Origin: Climacium dendroides
Taxonomy: Eukaryota > Streptophyta > Bryopsida > Hypnales > Climaciaceae
Reading direction: 5' to 3'
Length of the DNA stretch: 64,000 bases
Assembly: GCA_950106755.1 (NCBI GenBank)
Contig: OX467086.1
Coordinates: forward strand, 19,238,001 to 19,302,000
The first letter of the stretch is position 1; each line of letters begins with the position of its first letter. The position numbers and the translations under genes were made by a program. This document shows, one piece after another, positions 23,174 to 35,851 of the stretch. The notes below the pieces were generated by a model. It saw nothing but the letters and a program-made list of their open reading frames with translations. It had not been told where the DNA came from and made no database searches.

Positions 23174-25249
23174 GTGCCAAAGGATATAAAATGTCATTTA
23201 CAAGTGTTTTAGGATTAATCCCTACATGCCCAAGACACCATATTTTGATATCCACTAAATTTTGAAGTTAAATAAAATCTTATCAAAATATTGTTTTTTA
23301 TATTATTTTTTTAGTTGAATGTTTTTTAAAGTCTATTTTAAAGATAAAAAATATGATTGTGAAACAAATTGTTTATGATTTTTCTATTGAAGATTTTGTA
23401 CAAAGGTGTCCATTGTGAATCTTGATTTTTTTAGTGTTAGAGGCTTTGGGAGATGAGCCTCCAACACATTGGATCTTTGGGGGAAAATCACATTAGAAAT
23501 TCATTTAAAACAAATTTGTAAAGTAGATTTTGAGAAGACATAAATTGATTATGGCTATACATGTTATGTCCTTTGACTTCATATTGTTTATTTCATGACC
23601 TTGATTTTAGATTTGACATGTAAAAAAAAGAGTAAAAGACTTCAAATCACTTTGCTTTTAAGATTTTACATTGGCACCCAACCAAAAGATGTTCCAAATT
23701 AATAGGTTTTGAGTTCTTCCATGTACATTAGTGTGCCATTGCTATGTCTTACTTTTTAATTTTTTAATTAAAAAATAACTCAAAAATTCATAACTTCCAC
23801 ATTGTAGGTCCAAATACCACAAAACAAAGCTTGTGTACCCATCCTTGCTAAGAGTTTTTTGACAATACTAAGAACACAATGGTTTATGTACTATTTAAAA
23901 AATCTTACTATAACAAACAGACAAACCCTTTTTGAAACACCTCTAGAATAGAGTGCTTATTTGATTTTCTATCCCATCACACTAACAACTTTGTGAATAC
24001 TTTTTTTCTAAGAAAGCTAATATTTTCAAGATCATGTACTACGCAAATCATTTCCATGTTAATAAGAAAGAGCATATTACAAGCAAGTATGTAAACAATT
24101 TGCTTACATAACTTGTATAAGTAAGTCTAACTAACCAACATGTTTATGAGGTAATAGAAATCAACTATTAGTACATCTTACAAAGAAGTATAAGTATTTG
24201 TAACAAAAAGTTCTTCAACTAATACAAATTTAGTCCTATGGATCAATGAGAAGATAGGAAGATAATATTCCAATGTACAGCATTCTTGAGCATTTTTTGA
24301 GAGGAACTAGTCCTCACCTGTGCCTGTACTAATAACAAATCATACAATGAAGTTAGTGAGGATGCAACAGGTGTTTATAGACCACTACACTTGCTATCGT
24401 TTTCACTTTAAAAAACTTGGAATGAATCAATAATCTCAAAAGTCTAGATCACATATAAGTTTAGATCATAAACCAAAATCATATAGATAAGAAAAAGACT
24501 TGATTGTTAGTTGAAGATTGTGAAGAAGACATTTGATCAGTAAACCCTTGTCTACACCTCAACTCTTGAGGCCCCAGTGCCTCAAATATGGCCTTTCAAA
24601 ACTCAAAGATCTCCTTATTTGACCATTATAATCTATTTAATGGTACGATCAAAGGACGTGTCCTTTATCCTATAGCTTCAACTCTATCTCTACTATCAAT
24701 TAGTATGATCAATTTATGTGGATCTCATTTTATATGACAGTTTGATTGGAATGAATTGAGAAGGGTTTGGATTTTAACATATACAATCTGGATGCTCAGG
24801 GGTTAATCTATCTTGATGGACTAGTATTAGCACATATTCACTCAACACTTCTTTGCAATGAAGCTATAATTTTTCTACAACAAAGAAATACTCAATATTT
24901 AGTCCCAATTTTTCATGGTTAAATACATTATGTTAGGTGTAGCAAATTGAGTCTAGTTCATCCTTGAGAATGAAAAACTTTCAAGTGATTCGGAGTAATC
25001 ACATTGTGTGTTCCAACTACTTCAATAAATTGACCATGTAATTGCTCAAGCTAGAATGGAGGCTAATTACACATATTTGCATACAATCAAACCTATGGTC
25101 ATCATGTGTTGTGTCAGCTATAAGTACCACCAAATGAAATTGTTGGTTGAATTGGTCAGATTTAGAGACTTATAGTACCTCACCCAATTCCAACCATCAC
25201 CCCATTTCCAATCTATAGGTTGGTTTCTTTCCATGAAGTTATGGTGTAA
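23174..25249. other. AT-rich intergenic DNA, no gene seen
   Basis: No open frame with coding-like composition and no strong repeat was identified. Confidence 0.5.
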
Positions 25250-25510
25250 TTCAAGGAGCAGTTGTGGTGTATTATAATTGGCTATAAGGCTATCAATATT
25301 TCAACCAACCCTTGGTCAATTTTGCAATCGACCTATGGTTAAAAATAAAAAGGTCTATATCACCATTACAAGTCAAAGAAAATCTTTCACTAAAAAAATC
25401 ATAATAATTACATTTTGTGTAATAAAATTCTAGAAAAATATATATATTTAAATGGTTGGAAATGGATCAACTACCTTAATTAGCTTCCAGTAAGAAATTT
25501 TATAGCCATG
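25250..25510. repeat. Dispersed repeat family D, copy 2
   Basis: Same orientation as 2800-3120, with the shared CAACCAACCC, TTTTGCAAyC and AATTACATTTTG-type blocks. Non-coding. Confidence 0.5.
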
Positions 25511-26864
25511 TCTCAGTTCTTTGTTCCCAAAAGGCAAAGTAAAAGTTATTTTTCAAGTATGAAATTAGTGAGGTGTCAAGGTGGATTGCTTCTATATTAA
25601 GTCTTTTAATGAGGAGCTTCATTACCTTGAGAGATAGTTAAATTATACACCAATGAAGAGGATTTGGTATTTCAATAGATAGTCCAAATCATTAAATTAG
25701 TTAAATTTCAACACTAAACTCGATGGTATGTGCTATAATTATTATAGGTATGGAAAAAATAGGGAAAGAAATATCCAATCCTAATAGGTTATCATCAAGC
25801 TTCCTAAGTTATGGTAATTTTTTTCTTTTTTAATCATAAATTTTTTAGTAGTTTTGGTTTATGATATTTGTTTTAAAGTTTTAAACCAATTAGATGTAAA
25901 GGTTTAAAAATTTTCCATTTCATAATGCATGTACTATGACATGTTTTATTTAGCAAAGTATGGCATTTTAAGCCCTAATCTTGGTAGTAGGCTTGAATTA
26001 TGAATCTTAAAAACAAAACAAAATATACAAACATCTTAACGTAACCCTTAAAAAGGACAGACTAGTGACCACGAAAATCATCCATTTGGGTATTGTGTGA
26101 ATTATTTGTTTAAAAATTCAAAAGTTTTCACTAGAAGTCAAACTATTGTAGAAGACCTCCCTTTTTCATGCAAAATTTTGAAGATGAATATTTGCACTAT
26201 TGATCTTATTGAGTTTAATTAATTTCATATGCTAGATTTATGTATATTGTATGGCCTAGTTGTCATGGATGGAACAGAACAACCTTAAGTTTCTTGAACT
26301 TAAACAATGTTAGAATTCTTTGGTGAAAATGTTTGCAATATTGATATTTGGATGAAGGATGTTGAATTTGTGCATTTGCTAGGGCTCCTTTAGTTAATGC
26401 TTTATGAAATACCATTCATGAACCAAAGTAAACTTGCCAATCATTACACAAACAAAATTCAAATCCTTTTGCACAATATTACAAAAACTTGCAAGCTACT
26501 TGGCTCAATTATTAAATGTCATGTTAAGATTTACTTCCAAAAAATAAAACGCAAAAAGATTTCTTCTTACAAAATTTCATTCCAATTGAAGGTAACATGC
26601 CTAAAATCTTAAAAAACAACACTTGCAGCCTTTCACTATACAATGCATGATACCTGTCCATTTCATTTGGGCTATTTGCTTGATGTCCAGAGTTCACTCA
26701 TTAACCAATTGTCGCCCAATAAATGGAATACCTACATAACATTTAGTAGCAGTAAGAAGGACTGCATTTCCTTAGATAGAATGATGTGAAATATTCCACA
26801 CCCATTAGTAGCTAATTATCCATGTGTCGCAAATTGTCAAAAAGTTGAAGCGAGAGTTGAAGCT

Positions 26865-27903
26865 TTTTTGCCTAGGTACTTGGGACAAAATTGTAGTTAA
26901 GTTTAATAATAAAATGGGTTACTAAAAAAACAACGCATTCAATTCAATTAGAAACAAAATCAATCTTTAAGATAAAAAATTTCATGAAATTAGCATTCTA
27001 TTCATTGAAACTAATGCTTCAATTTCCTCAATGTGTTCTGAACGCCTTTCATGATTTGTATATTAGGAATGAGAAGACAAATCTTTATAAGGTAACTTTA
27101 CCTATGACAATCCAAATGGGAGTCATCTCATCATAGGCAAAATTGTACTAATGGTGTACATTCCAATTTTTGAAATGTGCATCACTAGAATTTTTTTGCA
27201 TGCGATGGATTGGTTGGCATTTGGACTGTTATTTTGTTATTAACTTAAGTTTATATCCAATTTCAATTCCTAAATTTTGATAAATAATTACAAATCTAAA
27301 CCGCTCATAGTTAAGTCAAATTAAAACAAGAATTTTATTTGAAGTAAAATTTTAGGCCTCATTTAGTCATAGTAAAATTTTAAAAAATTAAAAAATTAAG
27401 ACTAAAAATAGTTGAAAAATATATTTAAATTTCATCTCCAAAAATCCGTTTGATATTTCAAGCCTCCAATCAAAAGTTATGACAAATTTCAAAGAGGGGT
27501 TAGAAGACATCTTGAAACATCCTCTCTAAGTTTTGTCCATAACTTTTGATTGGAGGCTTGAAATATGAAGTGGATTTTTGGAGATGAAATCCAAATTGAT
27601 TTTTCAACTTTTTTTAGTCCAAAGTTTTTTGAAAAAAATTATTCTATTATGACTAAATGAGGTCTAAAATTCTACATAAACATAATTTTGACATTTTGAC
27701 AATAAGCGGTTTAGCACTCATTTTCAAATTATCCCACATCCTATGAGGATTCATGGTGAAAAATCAATTTCAATATAAAAATGACATCTCCAACCTTTAC
27801 TCCTTCAAATGTTTCCTAGTCAATTCCTTCATAGGGCTACCCAAATTCTTTTTTGGATGGCGGAGGGTTAAATGACATTGGGATTTTGATTCAAAGGATT
27901 CTC
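26865..27903. mobile_element. ~1 kb repeat with foldback core, copy 1
   Basis: The whole ~1 kb recurs inverted at 55169-56105. Inside is a foldback element at about 27296-27714, bounded by CTAAACCGCT and AGCGGTTTAG. Its arms include CCTCATTTAGTCATA, TCATCTCCAAAAATCC and AAGCCTCCAATCAAAAGTTA, each repeated on the other strand in the right half. Both flanks (for example GGAATGAGAAGACAAATCTT and GACATTGGGATTTTGATTCA) also match the second copy, so the core moved or was copied together with its flanks. No transposase is visible. Confidence 0.75.
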
Positions 27904-28429
27904 ATGGTATTTGGCAAATCATCTTAATGTTTCTTTGAATGTTTTTCTTGGCTAATCTAAGATTTAGAAGGGAAAAAAAAGAAGCGTAAACCATTAGTCT
28001 ACTACCATGGTTCTAGCACTCGATATTGGAGCTTACTTTAATTTTCTGTGTGGATGTTTTTCGTGGATGATCCATATAGGGAAGGAAAGGGAGCCTCTCT
28101 AAAGGCTACTGAATGTTTTGTAGTGCTTGGTGATTGGAACCGTTTGGTAAATGGTATATTTACTCTAGTCATTGATTAATATGCAATCATTTGTCTAGTT
28201 TTGCCTTCTAGAAAGTTGAATTGTCTCACATCACAACTAATGAGGCTTGACATATTATTTGTCATAATACAGCTCTACTTTATTTTTATTTAGCCTACAT
28301 CAGAGTTAATTGTAAAGTGTGTAAAAAGAGGGACCAACAGCCTTAGTTTGAGAAAAACCTAGAATAAAATTCTTTGAAGCACCAAAACTAGGGTCTAGTA
28401 GAGTTTGGTGTTGTGTTACTTTTGTATAG

Positions 28430-28945
28430 TACTCCCTTTATCCCAAAATGATCTTCTGGTTGTCCTTGATTTTTAGTCCCAAAATGATCTTCTTGTTGCA
28501 CTTTATGCCATTGCAAATTGGTCAGATTCAAATTTTGATTGCTATCTAGGACTAGCAAAACAGTTCTAAGCAATAGTTCCCCTCCATCCATGCAATCATT
28601 AATCAAAAGACAAATGAAATAATTGAAGGGGTCAATTAAAACTATTTGTTCTTATTTTTTGCATCTATGTGAATGTTGATTGATTGAAGGAGATAAAGCA
28701 TTTGGAGATGGAACAAAGGTTCAAACATGGTTTGGGGCCCATACTAACTACCCATAAAATAATAACCTCACACTCAAAATTTAAGAGCCTACTAGTGCTC
28801 CTTAAAAATGCCCCAAACAATTTCACTTTTCAATATTTCCAAACTACACTTTGAAAAAGGCTTTGAAACTCAAAAAATTTAGGATGCTAGGAGTACATTG
28901 AACCATGTTCAAAAATATTATTTTTAGCCTTAAGCCTTCATCTAA
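28430..28945. repeat. Dispersed repeat family E, copy 1
   Basis: Aligns in the same orientation with 35080-35770. Shared blocks are TAATTGAAGGGGT, ATTGAAGGAGATrAAGC, CCATACTAACTAC, ACTACACTTTGAAAA and ATTATTTTTAGC. It serves as the related empty site for the CACTA element inserted in the 35 kb copy. Confidence 0.7.
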
Positions 28946-29379
28946 CACCCTTGGTGCAAATTAGGGAGAATTTTACGATTAATTAGTAAAGGTATGTTTG
29001 CACTTGGTGTTAGGGGTGATGTTTGCAATATGAATCTAGTCTAGAAGGAGGTTGAAATTCATTCCTAAGACTCTTTGTAACAATACTCTTTAAAACCAAG
29101 TGTGAACGTACCTTAACTTGCTATTAACTTCAATCTTTTGACTAACTTACTATATGTTCGCACTTGGTGTTAAGGAGTGTTATTACTAAGAGTGTAAAGA
29201 AAAAATTTAGACCTACTCCTGAACCTAATTTATATTGCAAACATCACTGTTGAAGGAGGATAATGGCCTACTCGTAAATTGCCCTATTAGTATAATAAGT
29301 TCGTTCCTAAGGAGATGGTCAAGTAGGATTTTTCTATGCTAATAGGTTCTTGGAATCCCATAGCCAAAAAGATCACTAC

Positions 29380-30300
29380 AACAACACTACACACTTCCAA
29401 CTAGGTACAAATTCACTCAAACATCTTTCAAATAAGGCACTATATATTTCAATTTGAATTACATTATACTCCACACAATAATAATCCATTTAGTTAAATT
29501 TATCTCATATTAACCAATTTGGTGAATACATCACCATTACATTTGAATTTTGCTCAACAGCCTAATACTTTGTTACAACTTCCAACTCCTACTAGGATTT
29601 CACAAATTTCTTTCTTTCACACACAAACTTCACAATTAGGACACAACCCAATTTTCACTAACTTGACATACAAAATCCATCATTGGATCTCACATACATG
29701 AACACACACCCCAACCTTGGGCACATACAAACAAACAAAACAAATACGCATCACACCTGGCTGGGACTTGCACTGGACACTCTCTCCAAGTGGGTAAAAG
29801 AAAAATGACAAAGAAATTTCCTAAATAGAACTTAGAACTTGGCGGTTACCAAAATGGAAGAGAAAACAACTTAAACACCACAACTACTACCTAATTGGAA
29901 TTACATTGCAATCCAAAAATCTAAATTGGACTTTAAACCATCTCCATTGGCAATCTCATCATTAGCACACCAACTAGGATAAGACTAACAAATTAACTCC
30001 CCATTCAAATTGCAAATTCCAAGTTGAATAAGGACACTCACCAACCCAATTAGGACAACATACCCAATTCGGTAACACTTGGCCCTAATCCCACTAGGCA
30101 TTGACATGCAACTTAACCAATTGTTGACCACTCCAATTGGACTTAACAACAAAACAAAATGACCAAATTGGACTCCTCATATTATAAAACATTTGTCAAA
30201 ATGTAATAAAAGATACCAAAAATCATCACTAAAAGTAACAAAACCAAGTCCTAATCGGTTATCTATAATCACCCATTCATCCCCAAGACCAAATGTAAAT
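29380..30300. other. Purine-skewed stretch, G-poor on the + strand
   Basis: For about 900 bp the + strand is conspicuously poor in G and rich in A and C (runs such as CACACAAACTTCACAATTAG), unlike the flanks. Open frames are short. Near 29757-29800 the minus strand has AGTGCAAGTCCCAG, resembling a tRNA-type B box, but no full tRNA-like head was found. Confidence 0.4.
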
Positions 30301-30376
30301 TGACATTGGAGCAAGATCTTGATGAGTTTCTTCAAGAGCTTCTTGTTCATGGACAATTGATTTCATCTAGGACAGA

Positions 30377-30574
30377 TAAAATCTTGCCTTTTTTTGACAC
30401 AAACATGTTGAACAACACACTGCAAGGGGGTTCCCCGTTAGATAGAGAGACTGATTTCACGCCAAATAAATAGCCTGTCCGTGCCAGATATTGAACCCAC
30501 AACCACACCATTCAGTTGGGATACCTTTCCACCATCATCCGATAGTCTAGAGTCATCTTGTACCTAAAATCTTG
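30377..30574 (-). mobile_element. tRNA-derived SINE with 10-bp target duplications
   Basis: The body, 30387-30564, is read on the minus strand and is flanked by perfect direct repeats TAAAATCTTG at 30377-30386 and 30565-30574. The minus-strand head has an A-box-like TAGACTATCGG (30549-30539) and a B-box-like GGTTCAATATC (30497-30487) 41 nt apart, within GTGGTTGTGGGTTCAATATC. These match the RNA polymerase III internal promoter of tRNA genes. The body ends in a short A-run, TCAAAAAAAGG. Size (178 bp), promoter, tail and target duplications all fit a plant SINE. Its GC content is also above that of the surroundings. Confidence 0.85.
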
Positions 30575-30861
30575 ACTTTTGATTGAGAAAGGGTGATCAT
30601 ATTAGAGTCTCCTCTTGAGGTCAAATGAATCATTCGTTGTGGGGTCATGATCATGTAACTAGGCACATCCCATGTCCCATGTCTTCATGGCCTATGGCCT
30701 GTGAGGTCTTTTTTTTTCAAAATTAATTGGGAGAATCTGATTATATCAGAAGTGTAGAGTTTCCCAGTTTCAAAAACAAAATGTTTTCATATCCATATTT
30801 TAGGCAGAAATCCCCATACCCATATTGGTATATCATATAAATATGGAACATGGGACAAGAC

Positions 30862-31159
30862 ATAAGGGAGGTGGCTCTTAAACCAACCCTTTAAGAGCTG
30901 GTTGCATTTTGGGGACAGCTAAACATCTCAAAACAATTTTCAGTGAATTTCGGTAGGAAGAAAAAAGGAATAGGCATCTAATCCAAGTCGTTTCATATTT
31001 TTGGGACCTTCGTGGAATTAGTTACAAATTTTTGAAGTTGAAACGTAGTGGTTTCTAAAACCGACCCCCTTCTGAAATGTACACAGTTAGTACATTTCAG
31101 AAGTAAAATGTACCAGATCGGTTTTAGAACCAGGTTGGTTTAAGAGCCACCTACCTTAG
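30862..31159. mobile_element. MITE-like element, CTAAGG family, copy 2
   Basis: About 298 bp with inverted termini: left TAAGGGAGGTGGCTCTTAAA, right on the opposite strand CTAAGGTAGGTGGCTCTTAA, continuing into ACCAACC on both sides. The interior matches 351-652. An internal perfect hairpin pairs TTCTGAAATGTAC with GTACATTTCAGAA around a 7-nt loop (about 31071-31103). Flanking GAC on both sides may be a 3-bp target duplication. No coding capacity. Confidence 0.8.
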
Positions 31160-31214
31160 GACACCATTTGTTGGCATTTTTGGTTGCATAGTACAACTTT
31201 TGTCTTCAATCCAT

Positions 31215-31745
31215 ACCTTAACCCTTAAAAGGAATTTTGGTAGTCAAACTTGAATTTTTCACATAGTTCTTGATTGTAAATGATTTTAAGCTTAACTAGG
31301 GAAATGTAGTTCTATTAAGTTAAACTGTTATTTCATTGTGGATTTTTTTTCAAAATGATTAAATTTATAATTTTTTAACATTTTGAAGACAGCCTCTTAA
31401 AAGCTCAAAATACACCACTTTTGAATTTATTTTTTCTATCAAATTTCTCTTGGTATGAGCTCAAGGAATATATTAATTATACCATGATGTTTATCACTAT
31501 TATTCCCATTTTTTTGTAAAATTTTCATACTATTTAAAGCATTTTTGTAATTATTATAATTTTTATAATAAATTTTCTTTAAAAAAATCATGGAAAATTC
31601 AGTTTGATTTCTTTAATTATGAAAAAAATATGGATAAATTTTTCACATATATTACTACATGTGGAAAATATGATTTTCTTAAATGTGTATTTAAATGTAG
31701 AAATCTAATGAAGTTTGACCAAACCTAGACATGAAATGTCTTCAG
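31215..31745. repeat. Dispersed repeat family B, copy 2
   Basis: Same orientation as 17810-18315 with the shared blocks listed there. It lies directly downstream of the CTAAGG-family element and upstream of a CAAAA-tailed repeat. Confidence 0.65.
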
Positions 31746-31751
31746 GGGCAC

Positions 31752-32128
31752 ATGGGCTTTGTTTCACGGCAATTAGACCAATGGTGTGAAAGTTATGGAT
31801 TTTTTAGTTATTTTTTAATTGAAAAATTTTAAAAATATTTTTTCCTTTTATTTTGTTTGTGGCCATAGAAGAAGGTATACTAGTCTATATTTAAGTTGTC
31901 TTGTTTTGTTTGTTGTGGTGAGATCTCTTGTACCATGTGTCCTATGGGCTCGTTCTTGGTACCATTTGAAAGCTCTCTGAGAGAAGAAATGCATGAATTT
32001 TATTCCATGGTGTTTGGACCTATAGTGGGAAAGTTATTGAATTTCAAAATTTTAATTTATGAATTAAAAAATTAAAAGATTATTTTTATTTTATTTTGAT
32101 TGTGACAATAGCACAAGGCACAGTAGTC
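31752..32128 (-). mobile_element. CAAAA-tailed repeat family, partial plus full copy
   Basis: The full unit (about 31900-32128) contains GAGATCTCTTGTACCATGTG, GGTACCATTTGAAAGCTCTC, TGGTGTTTGGACCTATAGTG and GGCACAGTAGTC. A shorter unit (31752-31886) precedes it and carries only the second half. On the minus strand the family would begin ACTAGTG-like and end in CAAAA repeats, the polarity of a 3'-tailed retroposon. Other copies lie at 35852, 43127 and 58661-59293. Confidence 0.6.
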
Positions 32129-34009
32129 AATACTAATACTAATAGTGCATTCAAAGTCATTCATCAATTGCATTTTGGATCCACTAGAGTTCACTAGCCA
32201 AAATTGGTCAAAATTGTTGGTGAGATTGATGAGTGAAAGCATCTACACCCCCAAAAATATGTATTTGCTAATGAAATCAACTAATATACAAGTGATGGCG
32301 CATTTCATGCACACAAATTTGTCCTAATAAAAATTGCTTGTAACATTGATTTACCAAAATCACATTATTTTTCATTGGGTAAGGTTGAAATATTATAGTG
32401 TTTGCACTAATTTCCACAAAAATTAAAAAATTTGGTGACTCTAGTTTTTATAGGCAGAGCTAATTATCCCTTCACTAATAGGATAAATCAATGTAGTGTC
32501 AATAAAAATTGAAGCTCTTTAAAATTAAATTTTAAAAATGCAATCTGTCCTTATTGTAAGCTTGAGAGCATTGCAAACAATATAGTGGTGACTATGATAT
32601 AACTAACAATTAAATGAAACTAGTTTTAGATAGATAAATAGGTAGATAGATAAGTATGTGAGCCTAAGATTTTGAGCCTATGAGCCTAGGTTCCTTCGAT
32701 AGTTATAGGGTATTTTCATAAAATAGGAGCCTATATTGTAGGTACCTATATTATAGGCACCTTCCATGGTTATAGGATGTTTATATTATAAGTATATTTG
32801 TTATAAATACCTTCAATAGTTGTAGAGTACCTAGTTACACTTAGGCTCAAGGCTCATAGGTTTGCATTTCTAGACTCATCATTGGTACCTTATTGAAGAA
32901 TGGAGTCAATGCTTGTTTTATTTAAACTAAGAGAAAGTTTTGTTCTAATATATATTTTAAATTTCAAAATTTGCCTAAAATATTATAATTGCACACTCCA
33001 TATGTTCAAATTCAAGTAATATAATTGTTCTCAATACTTTTCTATTGCCTTTTTAACTTTAAAAACGATAGAGAATCATAGAAGTTAACTACAATTATAA
33101 AGACTTGGATTTGTTAGACAAAATATTAAAAGAGACACTAAAAGACTTGCACTCTTTTTTGCAAATGATGTATCAAAATTTGATTGATTTAGTTATACAT
33201 TGTGCAAAACAATCAAGCAAAATTATTTCTAACTTTTTGTTGATCATGTGGAAATAGTTTCATTAGAAGCACATCACACATCACTTGTTATAGAAATAAG
33301 AAAATTCAAATTCGGAATTGGACAACCAAAACAAATCCCTGTAAAAACAAGCTAAAAAACAAAATCATATACACTATAGCGCAAGTTGCTTAAGTACAAA
33401 CATTTATGTAGTCAGAATTAGCCAACACCAATTAATGAGACAACAATTTTTTTAAATTTTTTACATAGAATTTTGTAAGAAATATTTTCCAAAATTGTTG
33501 GCCGTCGTAGATATTATTGGAGGTTTGTGAAAAGTGATGGAGGCAAGCTTTTAATGTGCAAAAAATATATTTTTAGCACTAGATTTGAACTTTTGGAGTA
33601 TTTTTAGTTTGACAACAAGGCATTGCTACTCCTAAAATTTAGCTTCTTCCTACTCACACAAAAGTGAAAACTTTACTAAACTTGTTGAAGTTGCAATTCA
33701 AACTCTGGAAAATATCAAAGTTCATTCATCCTTTGGACTTTATTATGGGACTTTGGATGAATTGGCTAGGTAATGTGAAAACAAGGCATTATTTGTAAAA
33801 ATAACATGCCTAGCTATGATTTTCATATTACCAAACATAACCTCAATGTTAGATGATTGAATCTTGATCAGCTAGTTTCATTTAAGTGGGTCCAAAAGAA
33901 GAGTATGATAAAGCTAAACAATTCCACATTATAAAATAGAACATCTCTGTCCTCATCTAGTAAAAGACTATTATCTGTCCTGAAATGGATTCTATTGAGG
34001 CTACAAACT
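32129..34009. other. AT-rich intergenic DNA, no gene seen
   Basis: Contains a degenerate stretch of TAGGTACCTATATTATAGG-type repeats at about 32640-32860, related, inverted, to 46110-46290. No gene recognised. Confidence 0.45.
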
Positions 34010-34290
34010 TTTAACCCCTAGAGGACCAAATAAGTTATTAATTTTTGGCAACAAACCGTTTCTAACATCTCTAGTCTAAAATAAACTTTGAAGTCATTTA
34101 TTTAACTCAATTTTTAATAAGAACATCATAGGATGTAGATTTTTTTATTACAACATTAAAACCAATGGAATTTTCATTTTTCAATTCCATAACTAAATTC
34201 TTAACAATTTAGTATTTTAAATCATTCTCTAATTCTTTCTATTTACTATTTTTTTCAATTTTTTGTTGAAATTTTTTACATGTATTTTCA
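34010..34290. repeat. Dispersed repeat family A, copy 3 (inverted, partial)
   Basis: Reverse-oriented match to part of 830-1375 and 7690-8255, including AACATTAAAACCAATGGAAT, AATTCTTAACAATTTAGTAT and ATTCTTTCTATTTACTAT. It begins next to TTTTAACCCCTAGAGGACC. Confidence 0.6.
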
Positions 34291-35079
34291 ACTTATTTCT
34301 TCAATATATTATGGAGGGTTGCAAGTTGTAAGATCTACACATTTTGTGGTAAAAAAATTTGAAAGATGGAATCTAACCATTTGGAAAGAGATGAAAATAC
34401 TTCTTTTAGAAATTCAAGTGTTATGACTTATAATTGGTAAAGTTTCTTATTTTGAAATTTCAAGAAGGTGCACTTTAACAAATTAACTAAAAGATCCTAC
34501 AATTGGGTTTGTTAAAAATAAATATAGACGAAAAATTTAGCCTTGCTTTGGAGACTAATATTTCAAAGCAATTTTGGACCTCTAATCATGAAAGAACTTT
34601 AGGGATTAATGTACATTGGTTCCAAAAAAAACAAAATTATTTCTCTCTCTCAAAGTTCATATGTGATTATGATTTTGCATGAAAGTTCATCCTAGAGCCT
34701 TCTTCTTCATAAAGCTTTGCAGTTTTGTAGTCCCTTGGTTACATCCTTGAGATTGATGGTCAAAATCAGAATGAATAGGCCCTAAAATCTAAAAAAATGA
34801 GACCTATCTACTAATGTATCTTGCCAAAAATGATTTGTTTTTTAATCAACAAGTGCATTTTTCATTGCTGCAATAATCTTAAAAGTCATCCATCGTCCAC
34901 TTTTGAACTTTGGTGTCCTTCTAAGGTTAAATTATGCCGACCTAAAAATTTAATTGGATTTTTTTTTCTTTCTCCATTCTCAAGCAAAAAAATCATGCAA
35001 ATAAAGTTTAGGGTTTAAGGGTACCATTTGTATGATTTGAAAATGGCTACTATAGGTGTCTAATGAATCCTTTGAATGC

Positions 35080-35770
35080 TATTCCATTCATCTCAATATG
35101 ATCTTTTAGCTTCTCTTAATTTTATGTTGCATAATGATCTTCCGTTTGCATGTCATGATGTAGGGGAAAGGATTCTAGCAACAACTCTAAAAACAATTGC
35201 AATGGGAATAATTGAAGGGGTTAATCAACACTATGTGCAAACAATCGAGGTTTACTATTGTGTGTGTAATGTAAACATTAGTCAATGAGTGATTCATTCA
35301 TATTTTTACATCTCCTTGTGTGTTGCTAGATTGAAGGAGATGAAGCTCTAGGTTTTTCTAGGAGGCAAAATAGAGGGTGGTAACACTAGAAGAAACCCGC
35401 AAACTAGAAAATCAAGATGTGACATTGGACGTAATTTTTGACATAAAAACATGAAATTGTAACATGATGCGCAAAAAAATCCGTCAAGTTAAACGCGGGT
35501 TTCTTCTAGTGTAAACAATGTAAGATCAACTCCACACACTTGGTTCCATACTAACTACTCACAAAATGACAACCTCAACTCAACAATTAAGTGCCCACTA
35601 ATATTCCTTGAAATGCTTAGAAACTTTCACTTTTTAGTACTTGAAACTACACTTTGAAAAGAGCTCCAAAATTCAAAGTCAACACTTATCAAGGAGTGCA
35701 CCGAATTCTACTTACAAACCAAAACAGTTTTACATAAAATTATTTTTAGCATTAATCCCAAACATTTTGT
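35080..35770. repeat. Dispersed repeat family E, copy 2
   Basis: Same orientation as 28430-28945. It is interrupted at 35384-35511 by a CACTA element, and the alignment to the 28 kb copy resumes on the far side. Confidence 0.65.
35384..35511. mobile_element. 128-bp non-autonomous CACTA element
   Basis: Perfect 17-bp terminal inverted repeats, CACTAGAAGAAACCCGC and its complement GCGGGTTTCTTCTAGTG, flanked on both sides by TAA, the 3-bp target duplication typical of the CACTA (En/Spm) superfamily. The interior has no open frame, so movement would need a transposase from elsewhere. The related repeat at about 28700 lacks the insertion, which supports a real transposition event. The perfect termini suggest it is fairly young. 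Confidence 0.9.
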
Positions 35771-35851
35771 TTAACTAGTGTCATGATGTGAACCATATAT
35801 TACTTAAAAATATTTATATTTATATTTATATCCATACTTTAAATTTGACTA

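Noticed and set aside
30487..30549. A tRNA gene
   Set aside because: A and B boxes are present, but there is no cloverleaf with an acceptor stem, and the unit is bounded by target duplications and an A-run, so it is a SINE.
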